A stretch of 64,000 nt of DNA from the NCBI GenBank assembly GCA_023511485.1, contig JAIMBH010000001.1, positions 62,001-126,000 of the forward strand. Direction: 5' to 3'. The notes under the pieces are model-generated. The model saw only the letters and a program-made list of their open reading frames with translations. It had not been told where the DNA came from and ran no database searches. A program made the translations under genes and the position numbers. Each line of letters starts with the position of its first letter. Position 1 is the stretch's first letter. This stretch comes from Bacillota bacterium (GTDB lineage: Bacteria > Actinomycetota > Aquicultoria > Aquicultorales > Aquicultoraceae). This document shows positions 1 to 11,298 of this stretch, one piece after another.

Positions 1-685
1 CCAACGCTATATTGACGCACCGAAAAATGTTTTCTAAGAGCTTGGTCATCTCAGCAACACGAGTTGAGGATACCGGAACAACAACTTGTACAAACTGCGA
101 GTAAAATAGTTTTGTGAGCTCGGTACAGTCAGCTGTTACGCCGCCAACAACCTTAGGCGTGTTATGAATACCGTAAGTCTTATTTCCTGGGTCGACCCGC
201 TCAGGAGAAAATGCAAGATAAAAATCCTTACCAACAGTCAATCCGCTCTCCTCTAAAATCGGAAGGACCACCTCTTCGGTAGTTCCAGGGTAGGTCGTGC
301 TTTCAAGTACAACAAGTTGGCCTGCTTTTAAACACTTGCTAATTTCAGCAGCTGCCGAGCGCACATACGATATATCTGGCTCACGCATCTCGCTTAGAGG
401 GGTTGGCACGCAAATAACAATAATATCAAGGTCCCTAATAATTGAGAAATCAGTCGTTGCACTGAGTAATCCAGCATCGACCATTTTCTTTATTGCTGAC
501 GATTCGATATCAGGAATATAGCTATCCCCGGTATTTATTCTTGAGACCTTCCCTTTATCTATTTCAAGACCAATAACTTTGAATCCAACGCCCGCTATGG
601 CCACTGCCAGCGGCAGACCAACATAGCCCATGCCAATAATCCCAACACGGGCAGTTTTTGAAGTAATTTTATTATCCAATGACAT
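1..685 (-). CDS. Nucleotide-sugar dehydrogenase, UDP-N-acetylglucosamine/mannosamine 6-dehydrogenase type (3' end missing)
   Basis: Not in any complete frame call because it runs off the left edge; 228 codons are visible. It starts with ATG at 685, preceded by GGAG/AAGG SD sequence. The N-terminus is a Rossmann fold with GIIGMGYVGLPLA (about residues 15-27), then the family signatures CVPTPL and ESTTYPGTT and the substrate region FSPERVDPGN. These place it in the UDP-glucose/GDP-mannose dehydrogenase family, closest in motif to WecC/WbpA-type enzymes. Such enzymes oxidise the C6 hydroxyl of a UDP-sugar to a uronic acid with two NAD+, for surface polysaccharides. The C-terminal UDP-binding domain and catalytic cysteine lie outside the window, so exact substrate is open. 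It is followed on its 5' side by fabZ on the same strand. Confidence 0.88.
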   Translation of the reverse strand, partial: MSLDNKITSKTARVGIIGMGYVGLPLAVAIAGVGFKVIGLEIDKGKVSRINTGDSYIPDIESSAIKKMVDAGLLSATTDFSIIRDLDIIVICVPTPLSEMREPDISYVRSAAAEISKCLKAGQLVVLESTTYPGTTEEVVLPILEESGLTVGKDFYLAFSPERVDPGNKTYGIHNTPKVVGGVTADCTELTKLFYSQFVQVVVPVSSTRVAEMTKLLENIFRCVNIAL

Positions 686-814
686 CCTTGAACCTTCTCC
701 TAAAATAACGGGCAGAAATCTAGAAGTATCAAAGCACCAATCACGCTGGAACACTGTCGCATCTAAACCCAATGCCCTATAGCACCAATAGCCGACAGTT
801 TGGTAAGCTATAGC

Positions 815-1237
815 CTATTTCACAGCAAATGTTAACTCTCCCTCGGCCACAATCTCGCCATTAACTGAAGCAACAGCCTTACCCTTACCAACCGGACCTT
901 TCGATTTAGTTATTTCCACTTCGAGCACAAGCTCGTCACCCGGAACCACCTGTTTTCTAAAGCGAAAACCGTCTATGCCGGCAAAAAAAGCGATCTTTCC
1001 TTTATTCTGCTCCAGGCTTAAGATAGATACTGCACCTACCTGAGCTAAAGCTTCAACGATTAAAACACCAGGCATCACAGGAAAATTTGGGAAATGGCCT
1101 TTAAAAACTGGCTCATCGGCTTTTACATGCCTTATTCCCCTGGCTCTTTTCCCCGGCTCAAATTCGGTTATTTTATCAACCAGTAGAAACGGCTCACGGT
1201 GAGGGATTATCCTCTTGATATCTTCTACTTCAAGCAC
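815..1237 (-). CDS. fabZ: (3R)-hydroxyacyl-ACP dehydratase
   Basis: 140 residues, normal for FabZ. The hot-dog fold signature [20 protein letters not shown] is at residues 47-66, with catalytic His48 and Glu62. It dehydrates 3-hydroxyacyl-ACP to trans-2-enoyl-ACP in the type II fatty acid elongation cycle in the cytosol. The start is GTG at 1237, with AAGGAGG four bases upstream. It is a single gene here with its own promoter (1358-1386), and a long perfect palindrome lies at the predicted transcription start. In Bacillus fabZ also lies not far from murA and the atp operon. The identification is secure from motif and length; regulation is inferred from the site only. Confidence 0.95.
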   Translation of the reverse strand: MLEVEDIKRIIPHREPFLLVDKITEFEPGKRARGIRHVKADEPVFKGHFPNFPVMPGVLIVEALAQVGAVSILSLEQNKGKIAFFAGIDGFRFRKQVVPGDELVLEVEITKSKGPVGKGKAVASVNGEIVAEGELTFAVK

Positions 1238-1259
1238 TTTGCCTCCTTAAGAAGCTTTT

Positions 1260-1319
1260 AGCTTTTAGTGATCAGCTATATATTGCATGCTAATGGCTAG
1301 ATGCTGATCGCTGAAAGCT
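1260..1319. repeat. Intergenic hairpin, divergent member of the AGCTATCAGC family
   Basis: Arms 1260-1276 and 1303-1319 are inverted repeats of 17 bases with two G-T type mismatches (AGCTTTTAGTGATCAGC against GCTGATCGCTGAAAGCT). It lies in the fabZ 5' untranslated region. The sequence resembles the hairpins found in at least nine other gaps of this window. Confidence 0.6.
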
Positions 1320-1357
1320 AGTAGATAACGACGTCCCCAGGACGTCGTTATCTACTA
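1319..1357. promoter_or_regulatory. 18-bp perfect inverted repeat at the fabZ transcription start
   Basis: Positions 1319-1336 and 1340-1357 are exact reverse complements separated by three bases (CCA). The core is AACGACGTCC/GGACGTCGTT. It starts directly next to the -10 hexamer of the minus-strand fabZ promoter, so it covers the predicted transcription start. It could be an operator or a very stable 5' hairpin. No regulator is encoded beside it. Confidence 0.7.
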
Positions 1358-1386
1358 ATAGTAGCGTTTTTCCAATTTTTTATCAA
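1358..1386 (-). promoter_or_regulatory. Sigma70-type promoter of fabZ
   Basis: On the minus strand, TTGATA (1381-1386) is followed after 17 bases by TACTAT (1358-1363). It points at fabZ, leaving a leader of about 115 bases that contains the two inverted repeats. Confidence 0.6.
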
Positions 1387-1414
1387 ACGCCAGCAGCGCG
1401 CTATGCCGCTCTAC

Positions 1415-1443
1415 TTGACGAAATAGCTATACTAGTTTATGCT
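1415..1443 (+). promoter_or_regulatory. Sigma70-type promoter of the DUF3048 gene
   Basis: TTGACG (1415-1420), 17-base spacer, TATGCT (1438-1443). It is divergent from the fabZ promoter and about 57 bases upstream of the ATG at 1501. Confidence 0.6.
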
Positions 1444-1500
1444 ACTATGGTACCTAAGATGGGGCTCGACCGCATTACGACTTTAAAGCTAGTTTAGAAG

Positions 1501-2604
1501 ATGAAGAAAAAGTATTTCATAATCATAATTATCTTTACTATGCTATCCATATCAGGCGCCGCAGTAGCGCTCTACTGGCCGAAGTTATCACCTCCTAAAA
1601 AGGTTAAAGTTTCCCCTAAGAAAAAAGAAACTCCCAATATCACTGTGCCTGAAGTGAAACTGCCTGAGGCCTACTGCCCTCTTGATGATGAGAGTACAAC
1701 CGCACAAAACAGCATGCGCCGGCCACTTGCAGTCATGATTGAAAACCACCCCGACGCACGGCCGCAGTCCGGCCTGACTAAAGCATGTATTGTCTACGAG
1801 ACAGTAGCCGAGGGCGGAATAACCAGATTTCTGGCAATATATGTCCATAACGATGTCCGCAATATAGGACCAGTTAGAAGTGCAAGATCGTATTTCGTAG
1901 ATCTAGCCAAACAATACAATGCGATATACGCTCACTGCGGCGGACCGACAACTATCCACAATATCATAAGAAGGCTTGGGGTTGCCGATCTCGACGAGTT
2001 CGCAAACAGCAAAGCCTACTGGCGTGTTAAAACACGCCATGCCCCACATAACCTTTACACATCAACCGATCGGTTAATAGCAGGCGCACAGGCGCGTAAA
2101 TATGATACAAACCTAAACACTGCCAGGCTAAGCTTTAAAGAAGATGTCACCATCGATCTGCGCCCTGCCGGTGCATCAATCGATATTGATTTCTCAAAAG
2201 CCGAATCAAAGGTTCGCTATGTCTACGATCGCCAGACCAATCAATATAATCGACTAATGGCAGGACAACCCCATGTAGATGCCGACACCAACCAGCAAAT
2301 TGCACCGAAAAATGTTATTGTGCAGTACGTGTCGATCTCCAAGATAGCCAACGACATTAAAGGAAGAATGCAGGTTGATTTAGTCGGCTCTGGAAAAGCA
2401 GTTGTTTTTCAAGACGGAGCGGTGATCCAAGCAATATGGCAGCGACCCACTGTAGGCAGCATAACACGCTATTACGACCTAAGCGGATCCGAGATCAAAC
2501 TTAATCGGGGGCAAACGTGGATTGAGCTAGTCGACCCGTATGACATGAAGGTCAATTATCAGATTGTACCTATGGGTGCTACAGCGGCTCCTACAGGCAA
2601 TTAA
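1501..2604 (+). CDS. DUF3048 domain protein (YerB-like), membrane-anchored
   Basis: 367 residues. Residues 1-25 form one hydrophobic N-terminal segment after MKKK, without a lipobox cysteine, so it is probably an uncleaved anchor with the rest outside the cell. A short Pro/Lys-rich linker (30-55) follows. The DUF3048 body then carries the motifs MIENHPDARPQSGL, YETVAEGGITRFLAIY and GPVRSARSY, and a distinct C-terminal half from about residue 225. YerB-type proteins are widespread in monoderms and their function is unknown; an envelope role is inferred only from location. The ATG at 1501 has a poor SD (AGAAG directly upstream). It is the only plus-strand gene of the left half and ends convergent with murA. 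Confidence 0.88.
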   Translation: MKKKYFIIIIIFTMLSISGAAVALYWPKLSPPKKVKVSPKKKETPNITVPEVKLPEAYCPLDDESTTAQNSMRRPLAVMIENHPDARPQSGLTKACIVYETVAEGGITRFLAIYVHNDVRNIGPVRSARSYFVDLAKQYNAIYAHCGGPTTIHNIIRRLGVADLDEFANSKAYWRVKTRHAPHNLYTSTDRLIAGAQARKYDTNLNTARLSFKEDVTIDLRPAGASIDIDFSKAESKVRYVYDRQTNQYNRLMAGQPHVDADTNQQIAPKNVIVQYVSISKIANDIKGRMQVDLVGSGKAVVFQDGAVIQAIWQRPTVGSITRYYDLSGSEIKLNRGQTWIELVDPYDMKVNYQIVPMGATAAPTGN

Positions 2605-2630
2605 ACCTCTACTGCCCTATCCAAGATAAT

Positions 2631-2693
2631 GCTATCAGCATTCAGATTTCAGCTTTTTATTTGTCTATTAGCTGGCAGCTGAATGCTGATAGC
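2631..2693. repeat. Family hairpin between convergent genes, probable bidirectional terminator
   Basis: Arms 2631-2645 and 2679-2693 pair perfectly over 15 bp (GCTATCAGCATTCAG/CTGAATGCTGATAGC), with partial further pairing inside (AGCT/AGCT). It occupies the gap between the ends of the DUF3048 gene and murA. It is one of the best-preserved copies of the dispersed repeat. Confidence 0.75.
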
Positions 2694-2701
2694 TAACGAA
2701 A

Positions 2702-4000
2702 TTAGCTACTGCCAACAACCTTGAGTGCGCTTGCGCGTTCCTTCTCGTCTACCCGTTCTATATCCGCACCAAGCGCCTGGAGTTTGTGCTCAAAGTTCTG
2801 GTATCCCCTATCTATATGATATATGTCTAAAACCTCGGTTACTCCCTCAGCAGCAAGCCCGGCCACAACGAGCGCTGCTCCGCCTCTTAAATCTGGAGCT
2901 CTGACAACAGCTCCCGTCAGTCTAGGAATTCCCCTTATTATGGCATGACGTCCCTCGGTTGTAATGTTACCTCCCATACGGTTTAGCTCGCCGACGAACA
3001 TAAACCGGTTCTCAAAAATATTTTCGGTTATTATACTGGTGCCGTCCGCCATGGAGAGAATCGCCATAAACTGTGTCTGAAGGTCCGTGGGGAAGCCTGG
3101 ATAAGGAAGCGTCGCAATGTCAACCGGCTTGATCCGGGAGTTTCCTTTTACCCGTATTTCACCGTTAGCAATATCTACAGTTGCCCCTATATTTCTTAAT
3201 TTACTTATAACCAGCTCTAAGTGCTCATGGACTGCTCCCTCAACTACAACATCACCCCTGGTGATCGCGCCGGCAACTAGAAGCGTGCCCGCCTCTATTC
3301 GATCCGGTATTACACGGTACTCGACTCCGCTTAGAGATCCAACGCCCTCTATGCGTATTGTCGAAGTACCTGCCCCTTCTATCTTTGCGCCCATCTTAAC
3401 TAAAAAATTCGCCAGATCTACGATTTCGGGTTCCCTTGCAGCATTATCGATAACCGTCGTGCCCTCTGCAAGGGTTGCCGCCATTAACAGGTTCTCAGTT
3501 GCACCAACACTTGGATAATCAAGCGCTATCTTGTTACCTACCAGCTTCTCTGATGTAGCTTCGATAAAGCCGTGGCCAACCTCAAACCTGGCACCAAGCA
3601 TCTCTAAACCCCGAATATGCAAATCGATCTTACGCGAGCCAATATTGCAGCCACCTGGCATTGCAACCCGTGCTTTCCCCAGCCTTGCCAGCAGAGGGCC
3701 CAAAACAATAATAGAAGCCCGCATCTGGCTTACAAGCTCATAGGGAGCTTCAGCGTAGAGAGAATTTCCGGGTTTGATCTCGATTGTATCCAGCCCTATA
3801 TAGCGAACAGCGGCTCCCAGCCGCTCAAGGACCGCCACCATAATCGTTACGTCGGTAATGAGGGGTACATTTGTTAAAACGGAAGTTTCCTCGGTTAGTA
3901 ATGCTGCGGCCATTAGCTTTAGCGCAGAATTCTTAGCACCGCCCACTGTCACTTTACCGCTTAATCTATTTCCACCTTTGATGACAAATTTGCCGCTCAT
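2702..4000 (-). CDS. murA: UDP-N-acetylglucosamine 1-carboxyvinyltransferase
   Basis: Transfers enolpyruvate from PEP to UDP-GlcNAc, the first committed step of peptidoglycan synthesis. The product is 432 residues if started at ATG 4000, where GGAAG sits 8 bases upstream. A TTG five codons further upstream is possible but has no SD. The EPSP-synthase-like double fold begins FVIKGGNRLSGKVTVGGAKNSALK. The active-site loop PGGCNIGSRKIDLHI has the nucleophilic Cys118, so the enzyme should be fosfomycin-sensitive in type. It follows the atp operon as in actinobacteria but is separated from it by a terminator and has its own likely promoter. Confidence 0.96.
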   Translation of the reverse strand: MSGKFVIKGGNRLSGKVTVGGAKNSALKLMAAALLTEETSVLTNVPLITDVTIMVAVLERLGAAVRYIGLDTIEIKPGNSLYAEAPYELVSQMRASIIVLGPLLARLGKARVAMPGGCNIGSRKIDLHIRGLEMLGARFEVGHGFIEATSEKLVGNKIALDYPSVGATENLLMAATLAEGTTVIDNAAREPEIVDLANFLVKMGAKIEGAGTSTIRIEGVGSLSGVEYRVIPDRIEAGTLLVAGAITRGDVVVEGAVHEHLELVISKLRNIGATVDIANGEIRVKGNSRIKPVDIATLPYPGFPTDLQTQFMAILSMADGTSIITENIFENRFMFVGELNRMGGNITTEGRHAIIRGIPRLTGAVVRAPDLRGGAALVVAGLAAEGVTEVLDIYHIDRGYQNFEHKLQALGADIERVDEKERASALKVVGSS

Positions 4001-4035
4001 AAAAACTACTTCCAATCAGCCGAATTCTGTAGCAG

Positions 4036-4064
4036 TATATAAATTCCCGACTGCGCACAAACAA
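4036..4064 (-). promoter_or_regulatory. Possible murA promoter
   Basis: Minus strand TTGTTT (4059-4064), 17 bases, TATATA (4036-4041), about 35 bases upstream of the murA ATG. The -35 box is only a partial match. Confidence 0.4.
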
Positions 4065-4143
4065 AACTACCGTGATACTTTACTTTTTGTTTATTGCTTA
4101 GAAAGAGAGTAAACCAAAGGACTATTTTACTCTTTAAAACGAT

Positions 4144-4206
4144 ACAGGCTTCACTCTTATGCTTAAGTAAACACTCACCAAAGCATAAGAGCCCAGCCTG
4201 TTTTTT
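4144..4206 (-). terminator. Stem-loop terminator of the atp operon
   Basis: Arms 4154-4164 and 4181-4191 pair over 11 bp (CTCTTATGCTT/AAGCATAAGAG). A second outer stem ACAGGCT/AGCCTGT (4144-4150 and 4195-4201) encloses them. A run of T lies on the plus side (4201-4206) and a shorter U-tract (CGUUUU) follows in the minus direction, so it may work both ways. It lies 110 bases after atpC. Confidence 0.7.
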
Positions 4207-4311
4207 AATATATTAATATAAAAGAGAATATAGGAGAATAGAGTGCCAGTCAACCGCATGCCTATAGTAGCACCGGTGACCATTGCCCGCAGCATTCTTT
4301 TTATTCGCGCT

Positions 4312-4725
4312 CTACCTTGATCGACCGGCGACTTTAAGCCTGAGAAGTGCTTTTCTCAAGCTAACTTCAACTTCAAGTAGCTCTTCTTCAGTCATGCCGG
4401 CCTCGGTAAGCTGCTTCTCGCGCTCCTCTTTTTTTCTTTCGGCTCGAGCTACGTCAATCTGAGAGGCAAGTTCGGCTGCATCGGCCAGTATGGTTACCTT
4501 GTCGTCTCTAAACTCAAGGTAACCACCCATAACCGCTATATGTTCTTTTTCATTGTTATTGATAACCCTTAGCTCACCGATTTCAAGCGGCGTGACGATC
4601 GGAATATGGTGCGACATGATGCCAAGCTCACCTTCAACACCACGCGCTACTACCATATCCGCTTCACCGCTATATACGATTCGCTCAGGGCTAACCACTT
4701 CGCAAAATAGCTTGTGATCAGCCAT
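4312..4725 (-). CDS. atpC: F1Fo ATP synthase epsilon subunit
   Basis: 137 residues. The N-terminal beta-sandwich (about 1-85) carries the family sequences LFCEVVSPERIVYSGEA and GELGIMSHHIPIVTPL. A C-terminal helical hairpin (about 90-137) is rich in Glu, Arg and Leu. The subunit sits on the central stalk with gamma and regulates ATP hydrolysis. It is the last gene of the operon, 17 bases after atpD, with ATG preceded by GGAGGT. A strong terminator follows. Confidence 0.95.
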   Translation of the reverse strand: MADHKLFCEVVSPERIVYSGEADMVVARGVEGELGIMSHHIPIVTPLEIGELRVINNNEKEHIAVMGGYLEFRDDKVTILADAAELASQIDVARAERKKEEREKQLTEAGMTEEELLEVEVSLRKALLRLKVAGRSR

Positions 4726-4742
4726 CTATTTAAACCTCCGAA

Positions 4743-6152
<1,410 letters not shown>

Positions 6153-6273
6153 TTATTCACCTCTTTTATATGCGAAACTCAAACTCAGTATACATAGCAG
6201 CATTGCTTTGCTATCTAAAACAGACGCTCGCAATAGCCACTAATTTGTAATTCAACATTCGGAACTCAAAGTT

Positions 6274-7158
6274 TTATGCTTCCTGTAGAGCGTTGGCACC
6301 GCCTACGATTTCTGCAATCTCCTGCGTGATTTGCGCCTGCCTCGCTCTGTTGTACCACCTGGTAAGGCTTTCAATCATCTCTCCGGCACTATCGGTTGCA
6401 TTTTTCATGGCGGTTCTTCTTGCCGCATGCTCGCTAGCGGCGGATTCCATGAGCGCCCTTAACACAACCGTATCTATGTATCGAGGAAGAAGATCGTAGA
6501 GCACGGTTACCGCATCCGGTTCAAACTCATAACCTGCCTCCTGTACCTTTTTGTCTTCTGTGCCGGTTATCTCCTCCTGCGCGATGGGCAAGAGCTGATG
6601 GACCATCGGCTTTTGCTCCATAACTGACTTAAAATGGTTAAATACAAGGTAAGCTTTATCAAGAGTCCCCTCTTGATACATTTCAACTAACCTGTCGGCT
6701 ACTATCTTCGCCTCAACAAATGTAGGGTTGTCTGAAAATTCTGTGTGTGCAGCTATCATCTCGTAGCCAGAGAACTTTAAATAGCCTACTCCCTTTCGCC
6801 CAACAGCGAGAAACTTTACATCTCTTCCTTCGGCCACTTCTTTTCTGTACAGTGCCTCCGATTGCCTTAGAATGTTCATGTTAAACGCACCACACAAACC
6901 CCTGTTGGAGGTTATCGGTACAATAACAACGTTCTGAATCGGGTCGTGTACCTTAAGAAGCGGATGGCTATCCGGACCGACATGTTTTGCCACATTGCTT
7001 AATACCTCGACCATTTTTACGGCATACGGACGTGCAGATTCAATACGCGCCTGTGCTTTCCTGATTTTTGCAGCCGCAACCATCTCCATGGTTCTGGTTA
7101 TCTGGCGCGTTTTCTCAACGCTTTTTATCCTGCTTAAGACTGCTCTTGCTTTTGACAT
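6274..7158 (-). CDS. atpG: F1Fo ATP synthase gamma subunit
   Basis: 294 residues. The N-terminal helix SRIKSVEKTRQITRTMEMVAAAK is the conserved rotor-shaft segment. The central Rossmann-like part contains ITSNRGLCGAFN, and the C-terminal helix ends with RARQAQITQEIAEIVGGANAL. It forms the rotating central stalk inside the alpha/beta hexamer. The ATG has GGTGG upstream, and the gene lies 15 bases from atpA. Confidence 0.97.
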   Translation of the reverse strand: MSKARAVLSRIKSVEKTRQITRTMEMVAAAKIRKAQARIESARPYAVKMVEVLSNVAKHVGPDSHPLLKVHDPIQNVVIVPITSNRGLCGAFNMNILRQSEALYRKEVAEGRDVKFLAVGRKGVGYLKFSGYEMIAAHTEFSDNPTFVEAKIVADRLVEMYQEGTLDKAYLVFNHFKSVMEQKPMVHQLLPIAQEEITGTEDKKVQEAGYEFEPDAVTVLYDLLPRYIDTVVLRALMESAASEHAARRTAMKNATDSAGEMIESLTRWYNRARQAQITQEIAEIVGGANALQEA

Positions 7159-7173
7159 TATGCACCACCTAAA

Positions 7174-8691
7174 CTACACGGTCCGGCTGGCAAACATCGG
7201 TTTAAACTCCTGGATAATTTCTGAAAGTTTCTGCTCGGTCTCTTCGGAGATGACTTTCTCATCAGCGATAGCCTTTGCAACCTCCGGATATTTTGTGTGA
7301 ATTACTTCAAGTAGGCCCTTTTCAAATTCCCTGATTTTTGGCACATCAATATCATCAAGAAAACCGCGTGTGCCAGCAAAAATAGCTATGACCTGATCCT
7401 CAAACGGCATTGGCACATATTGATCCTGCTTCAACACCTCAACCATGCGCTCGCCTCTTGCCAGCTGAGCCTGAGTTGCTTTATCTAACTCTGAGCCAAA
7501 CTGGGCAAAAGCCTCGAGCTCACGGTACTGGGCTAGGTCAAGCCTTAGTTTTCCTGCTACCTGCTTCATGGCTTTGGTCTGTGCGTTGCCGCCAACTCGG
7601 GATACTGAAATACCTACGTTGATAGCCGGGCGCACACCTGCATAAAACAGGTCTGACTCAAGGAATATCTGGCCATCGGTAATTGAAATAACGTTTGTCG
7701 GGATATAAGCCGACACGTCACCTGCCAGAGTCTCGATAACCGGCAGAGCCGTCAGAGAACCTCCACCCAGCTCATCGCTTAACTTACATGCTCTTTCGAG
7801 TAACCTTGAGTGAAGGTAGAAAACGTCACCCGGATAAGCCTCGCGACCAGGCGGACGCCTCAAGAGTAGCGACATCTGACGATATGCCTGCGCTTGTTTG
7901 CTTAAGTCATCGTAAACAACCAGGGTGTGTTTGCCGTTATACAGGTAATGCTCTGCCATAGCACACCCCGCATAAGGTGCGATATACTGCAGCGGTGCCG
8001 GGTCTGATGCCGGAGCTGCTACAACAATTGTATATTTCATCGCATCGTACTTCTCCAGGGTCTCAACAACCTGGGCAACAGTCGATGCCTTGCCGCCGAT
8101 AGCAACGTAAACACAGATAACACCAGTTTCTTTCTGGTTGATAATCGTGTCGATTGCGATAGCGGTCTTTCCGGTTCTGCGGTCGCCAATGATAAGCTCA
8201 CGCTGTCCACGACCAATCGGAATCATGGAGTCAATCGCTTTTATACCAGTCTGCAAAGGCTCTTTAACCGGCTGCCTCTGGACGACACCCGGTGCCAACC
8301 ACTCGATAGGCCTGTAGCCTTCAGGATTGATTGGACCCTTGCCGTCTATTGGCTGTCCAAGCGGATTAACAACACGACCAAGGAGCCCATCGCCAACAGG
8401 TACCTCAGCGATCCTGCCGGTACGCTTGACGATATCACCTTCTTGAATCTTCAAGTAATCACCCATGATAACGACACCGACATTATCCTCTTCGAGGTTC
8501 AGAGCCAGTCCGTATACACCATGGGGGAACTCCAGCATCTCGTTAGCCATGACGCCGCGTATTCCGTGGACGATAGCAATACCATCACGGGCTTCGAGAA
8601 CCGTACCAACTTCTTCGACCTCTATTTGAGGTTCATACTTCTCAATTTCTTGCCTCAATATTGAGGCAATTTCTCTTGACTTGATTCTCAT
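7174..8691 (-). CDS. atpA: F1Fo ATP synthase alpha subunit
   Basis: 505 residues. The P-loop GDRRTGKT is at 169-176, and the alpha signature [17 protein letters not shown] is present. It forms the non-catalytic nucleotide sites of F1. The ATG at 8691 has GAGAGGT upstream. Codons 8-14 contain a perfect 20-bp palindrome in the DNA (8650-8669), noted separately. It sits between atpH (10 bases) and atpG (15 bases) in the usual order. Confidence 0.98.
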   Translation of the reverse strand: MRIKSREIASILRQEIEKYEPQIEVEEVGTVLEARDGIAIVHGIRGVMANEMLEFPHGVYGLALNLEEDNVGVVIMGDYLKIQEGDIVKRTGRIAEVPVGDGLLGRVVNPLGQPIDGKGPINPEGYRPIEWLAPGVVQRQPVKEPLQTGIKAIDSMIPIGRGQRELIIGDRRTGKTAIAIDTIINQKETGVICVYVAIGGKASTVAQVVETLEKYDAMKYTIVVAAPASDPAPLQYIAPYAGCAMAEHYLYNGKHTLVVYDDLSKQAQAYRQMSLLLRRPPGREAYPGDVFYLHSRLLERACKLSDELGGGSLTALPVIETLAGDVSAYIPTNVISITDGQIFLESDLFYAGVRPAINVGISVSRVGGNAQTKAMKQVAGKLRLDLAQYRELEAFAQFGSELDKATQAQLARGERMVEVLKQDQYVPMPFEDQVIAIFAGTRGFLDDIDVPKIREFEKGLLEVIHTKYPEVAKAIADEKVISEETEQKLSEIIQEFKPMFASRTV

Positions 8692-8701
8692 CTACCTCTC
8701 C

Positions 8702-9241
8702 TTACCGCGTTAGAGTTAATCGTTCGCGTAAGTGGCCTAAACGTGATTTTACGCTCGCGTCAATAATCTGACCATCTGCATAAATTAGCATTCCACCAAC
8801 AATGCTTGGATCAACAATAGTCTCTACAGTTACCTCTTTTTGGGTGGCCTCGGAAAGCTTCTCCTGCACCTTAACCTTTAAATCATCAGTTAAAGGCACG
8901 GCAGTTACAACTTTAGCGAGTACCCTCTTTCTCTTCTCGTCAATTAACCGCTCAAGCTCATTGCGGATTTCGTTAAACAGGTCTTCCCTGTTGTTGTCAA
9001 ATAAAATCCAGAAGAAGTTGCGCGTAATCGTTGATACCTCGTGAAGGAACACTTTGTTAAAGACGCTCTTCTTTTGCTCGCTATCGACTTTGACCGACTG
9101 GAAAAACCCTTCAAACTCGGGGTCGGTCATAAACTCCCCGACAAAATCAACCTCCTGGACAACTTTATCCAGCATATTCTTGTCGAGAGCTACGTCAAAT
9201 AGCGCTTTTGCATATTCGTGTACTACCTGTTCGTCTCTCAT
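8702..9241 (-). CDS. atpH: F1Fo ATP synthase delta subunit
   Basis: 179 residues. The N-terminal part (VVHEYAKALFDVALDKNML) is the six-helix domain that caps alpha. The C-terminal part has the typical PSIVGGMLIYADGQIIDASVKSRLGHLRERL. It links the peripheral stalk to F1. The start codon overlaps the atpF stop as TAATG, which suggests translational coupling. Confidence 0.95.
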   Translation of the reverse strand: MRDEQVVHEYAKALFDVALDKNMLDKVVQEVDFVGEFMTDPEFEGFFQSVKVDSEQKKSVFNKVFLHEVSTITRNFFWILFDNNREDLFNEIRNELERLIDEKRKRVLAKVVTAVPLTDDLKVKVQEKLSEATQKEVTVETIVDPSIVGGMLIYADGQIIDASVKSRLGHLRERLTLTR

Positions 9242-9723
9242 TAAAAGCGACCCACTTCACTTAAGTACTTATCAATAAGTTCTGCATGTGCGTTTTGGTC
9301 AAGTTCCTTCTCGATGACCTTAGAAGCCAAATCTACGCTAATGTTGGCTACCTCAGCCCTTAACTCTTTGATTGCCTGCTCAACATCGCGATTGATTTGC
9401 TCTTCGGCTTTAGCAATCATACGTTTAGCTTCTTCTTCGGATTTCTGAATTATCTCGGCCCTCAGGCTCTCACCCAATTGTTTACCTTCGGCGATGAGTT
9501 TCTGAGCCTCAGCTCTAGCTTCAGCTAGCCTTTCCTCATACTCCCTAAGTAAACGCTCTGCCTCGAGCCTTGCATGCTCTGCCTGCTCGATAGATTCTCT
9601 TATCTTGCGTTCGCGCGCCTCTAGGATCTGTACGAGTGGACCGAATCCGAATTTGCCGAGCAATACGACTAACAGCAAGAATGCAATTGTCGTATAGACT
9701 ATAAGCGGTTGGTTCAGTTCCAT
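9241..9723 (-). CDS. atpF: F1Fo ATP synthase b subunit
   Basis: 160 residues from ATG 9723, chosen because AGGTGG lies five bases upstream; a GTG three codons earlier overlaps that SD. One membrane helix (about 6-28) is followed by a long charged coiled-coil (about 30-150, rich in EAERLLREYEERLAEA-type heptads). It forms the dimeric peripheral stalk. Only one b gene is seen, so the stalk is presumably homodimeric. Confidence 0.94.
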   Translation of the reverse strand: MELNQPLIVYTTIAFLLLVVLLGKFGFGPLVQILEARERKIRESIEQAEHARLEAERLLREYEERLAEARAEAQKLIAEGKQLGESLRAEIIQKSEEEAKRMIAKAEEQINRDVEQAIKELRAEVANISVDLASKVIEKELDQNAHAELIDKYLSEVGRF

Positions 9724-9759
9724 ATAAACCACCTATTCTCTACAAAAGATTCAGTCCTT

Positions 9760-10853
<1,094 letters not shown>

Positions 10854-10887
10854 TTTAAACGCTCCTTTCCTGACTCAAGGCCGGATG

Positions 10888-11298
10888 CTAATCCTTTAAC
10901 CAACTTTTCATGCTTATTGCAAGCATAACTGTAAAACCAAAAGCTAATGTAGTTAATGCAATCAGCCAGTTTGGCCGCACAATATGTGATATCAGGTATA
11001 CTAGAAACCAGAGTCCGATCAATCTTATCGGAAAACCAGCCGCTGCTATGGCAACCATAGCTCTCGGCGATTTGCGTAAATATTTATCTGATAGCTTTAC
11101 AAAGCCAACTTCGCTAAGTATATATGCCGCTAATAAGGCAAGTCCGATGGTCGTGCTCCACAAGCCAGACCATCCCCAGAAATACCAACCTGCCAGCACT
11201 GCACCTGTCCATACCGGCAAGCCGTATAACATAATCTCTTTTAACTTAAAAGGAGGCTTGTTGCGTGAGCTCTGCTTTCTCTTACTGCGAGGAGCCAC
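10888..11298 (-). CDS. atpI: ATP synthase subunit I-like membrane protein
   Basis: 136 residues: a basic N-terminus (APRSKRKQSSRNKPPFK) and four predicted membrane helices (about 23-41, 46-63, 82-104, 109-129). Position between AtpZ and atpB, size and topology fit the AtpI/UncI family, which helps assemble the c ring; sequence signature is weak, as usual for the family. It starts with GTG at 11298 and overlaps the AtpZ gene by 17 bases. Confidence 0.75.
   Translation of the reverse strand: MAPRSKRKQSSRNKPPFKLKEIMLYGLPVWTGAVLAGWYFWGWSGLWSTTIGLALLAAYILSEVGFVKLSDKYLRKSPRAMVAIAAAGFPIRLIGLWFLVYLISHIVRPNWLIALTTLAFGFTVMLAISMKSWLKD

Larger units (their letters stand above)
4001..4311. other. 311-base gap between atpC and murA
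   Basis: AT-rich spacer that holds the atp operon terminator (4144-4206) and the putative murA promoter (4036-4064). No convincing gene is seen; a 25-codon plus-strand frame at 4243-4320 was considered and rejected. Confidence 0.7.

Noticed and set aside
4243-4320. Short plus-strand frame of 25 codons with a GGAG-like SD and GTG start
   Set aside because: It overlaps the end of atpC antisense, has no recognisable sequence and no promoter; chance is likely.
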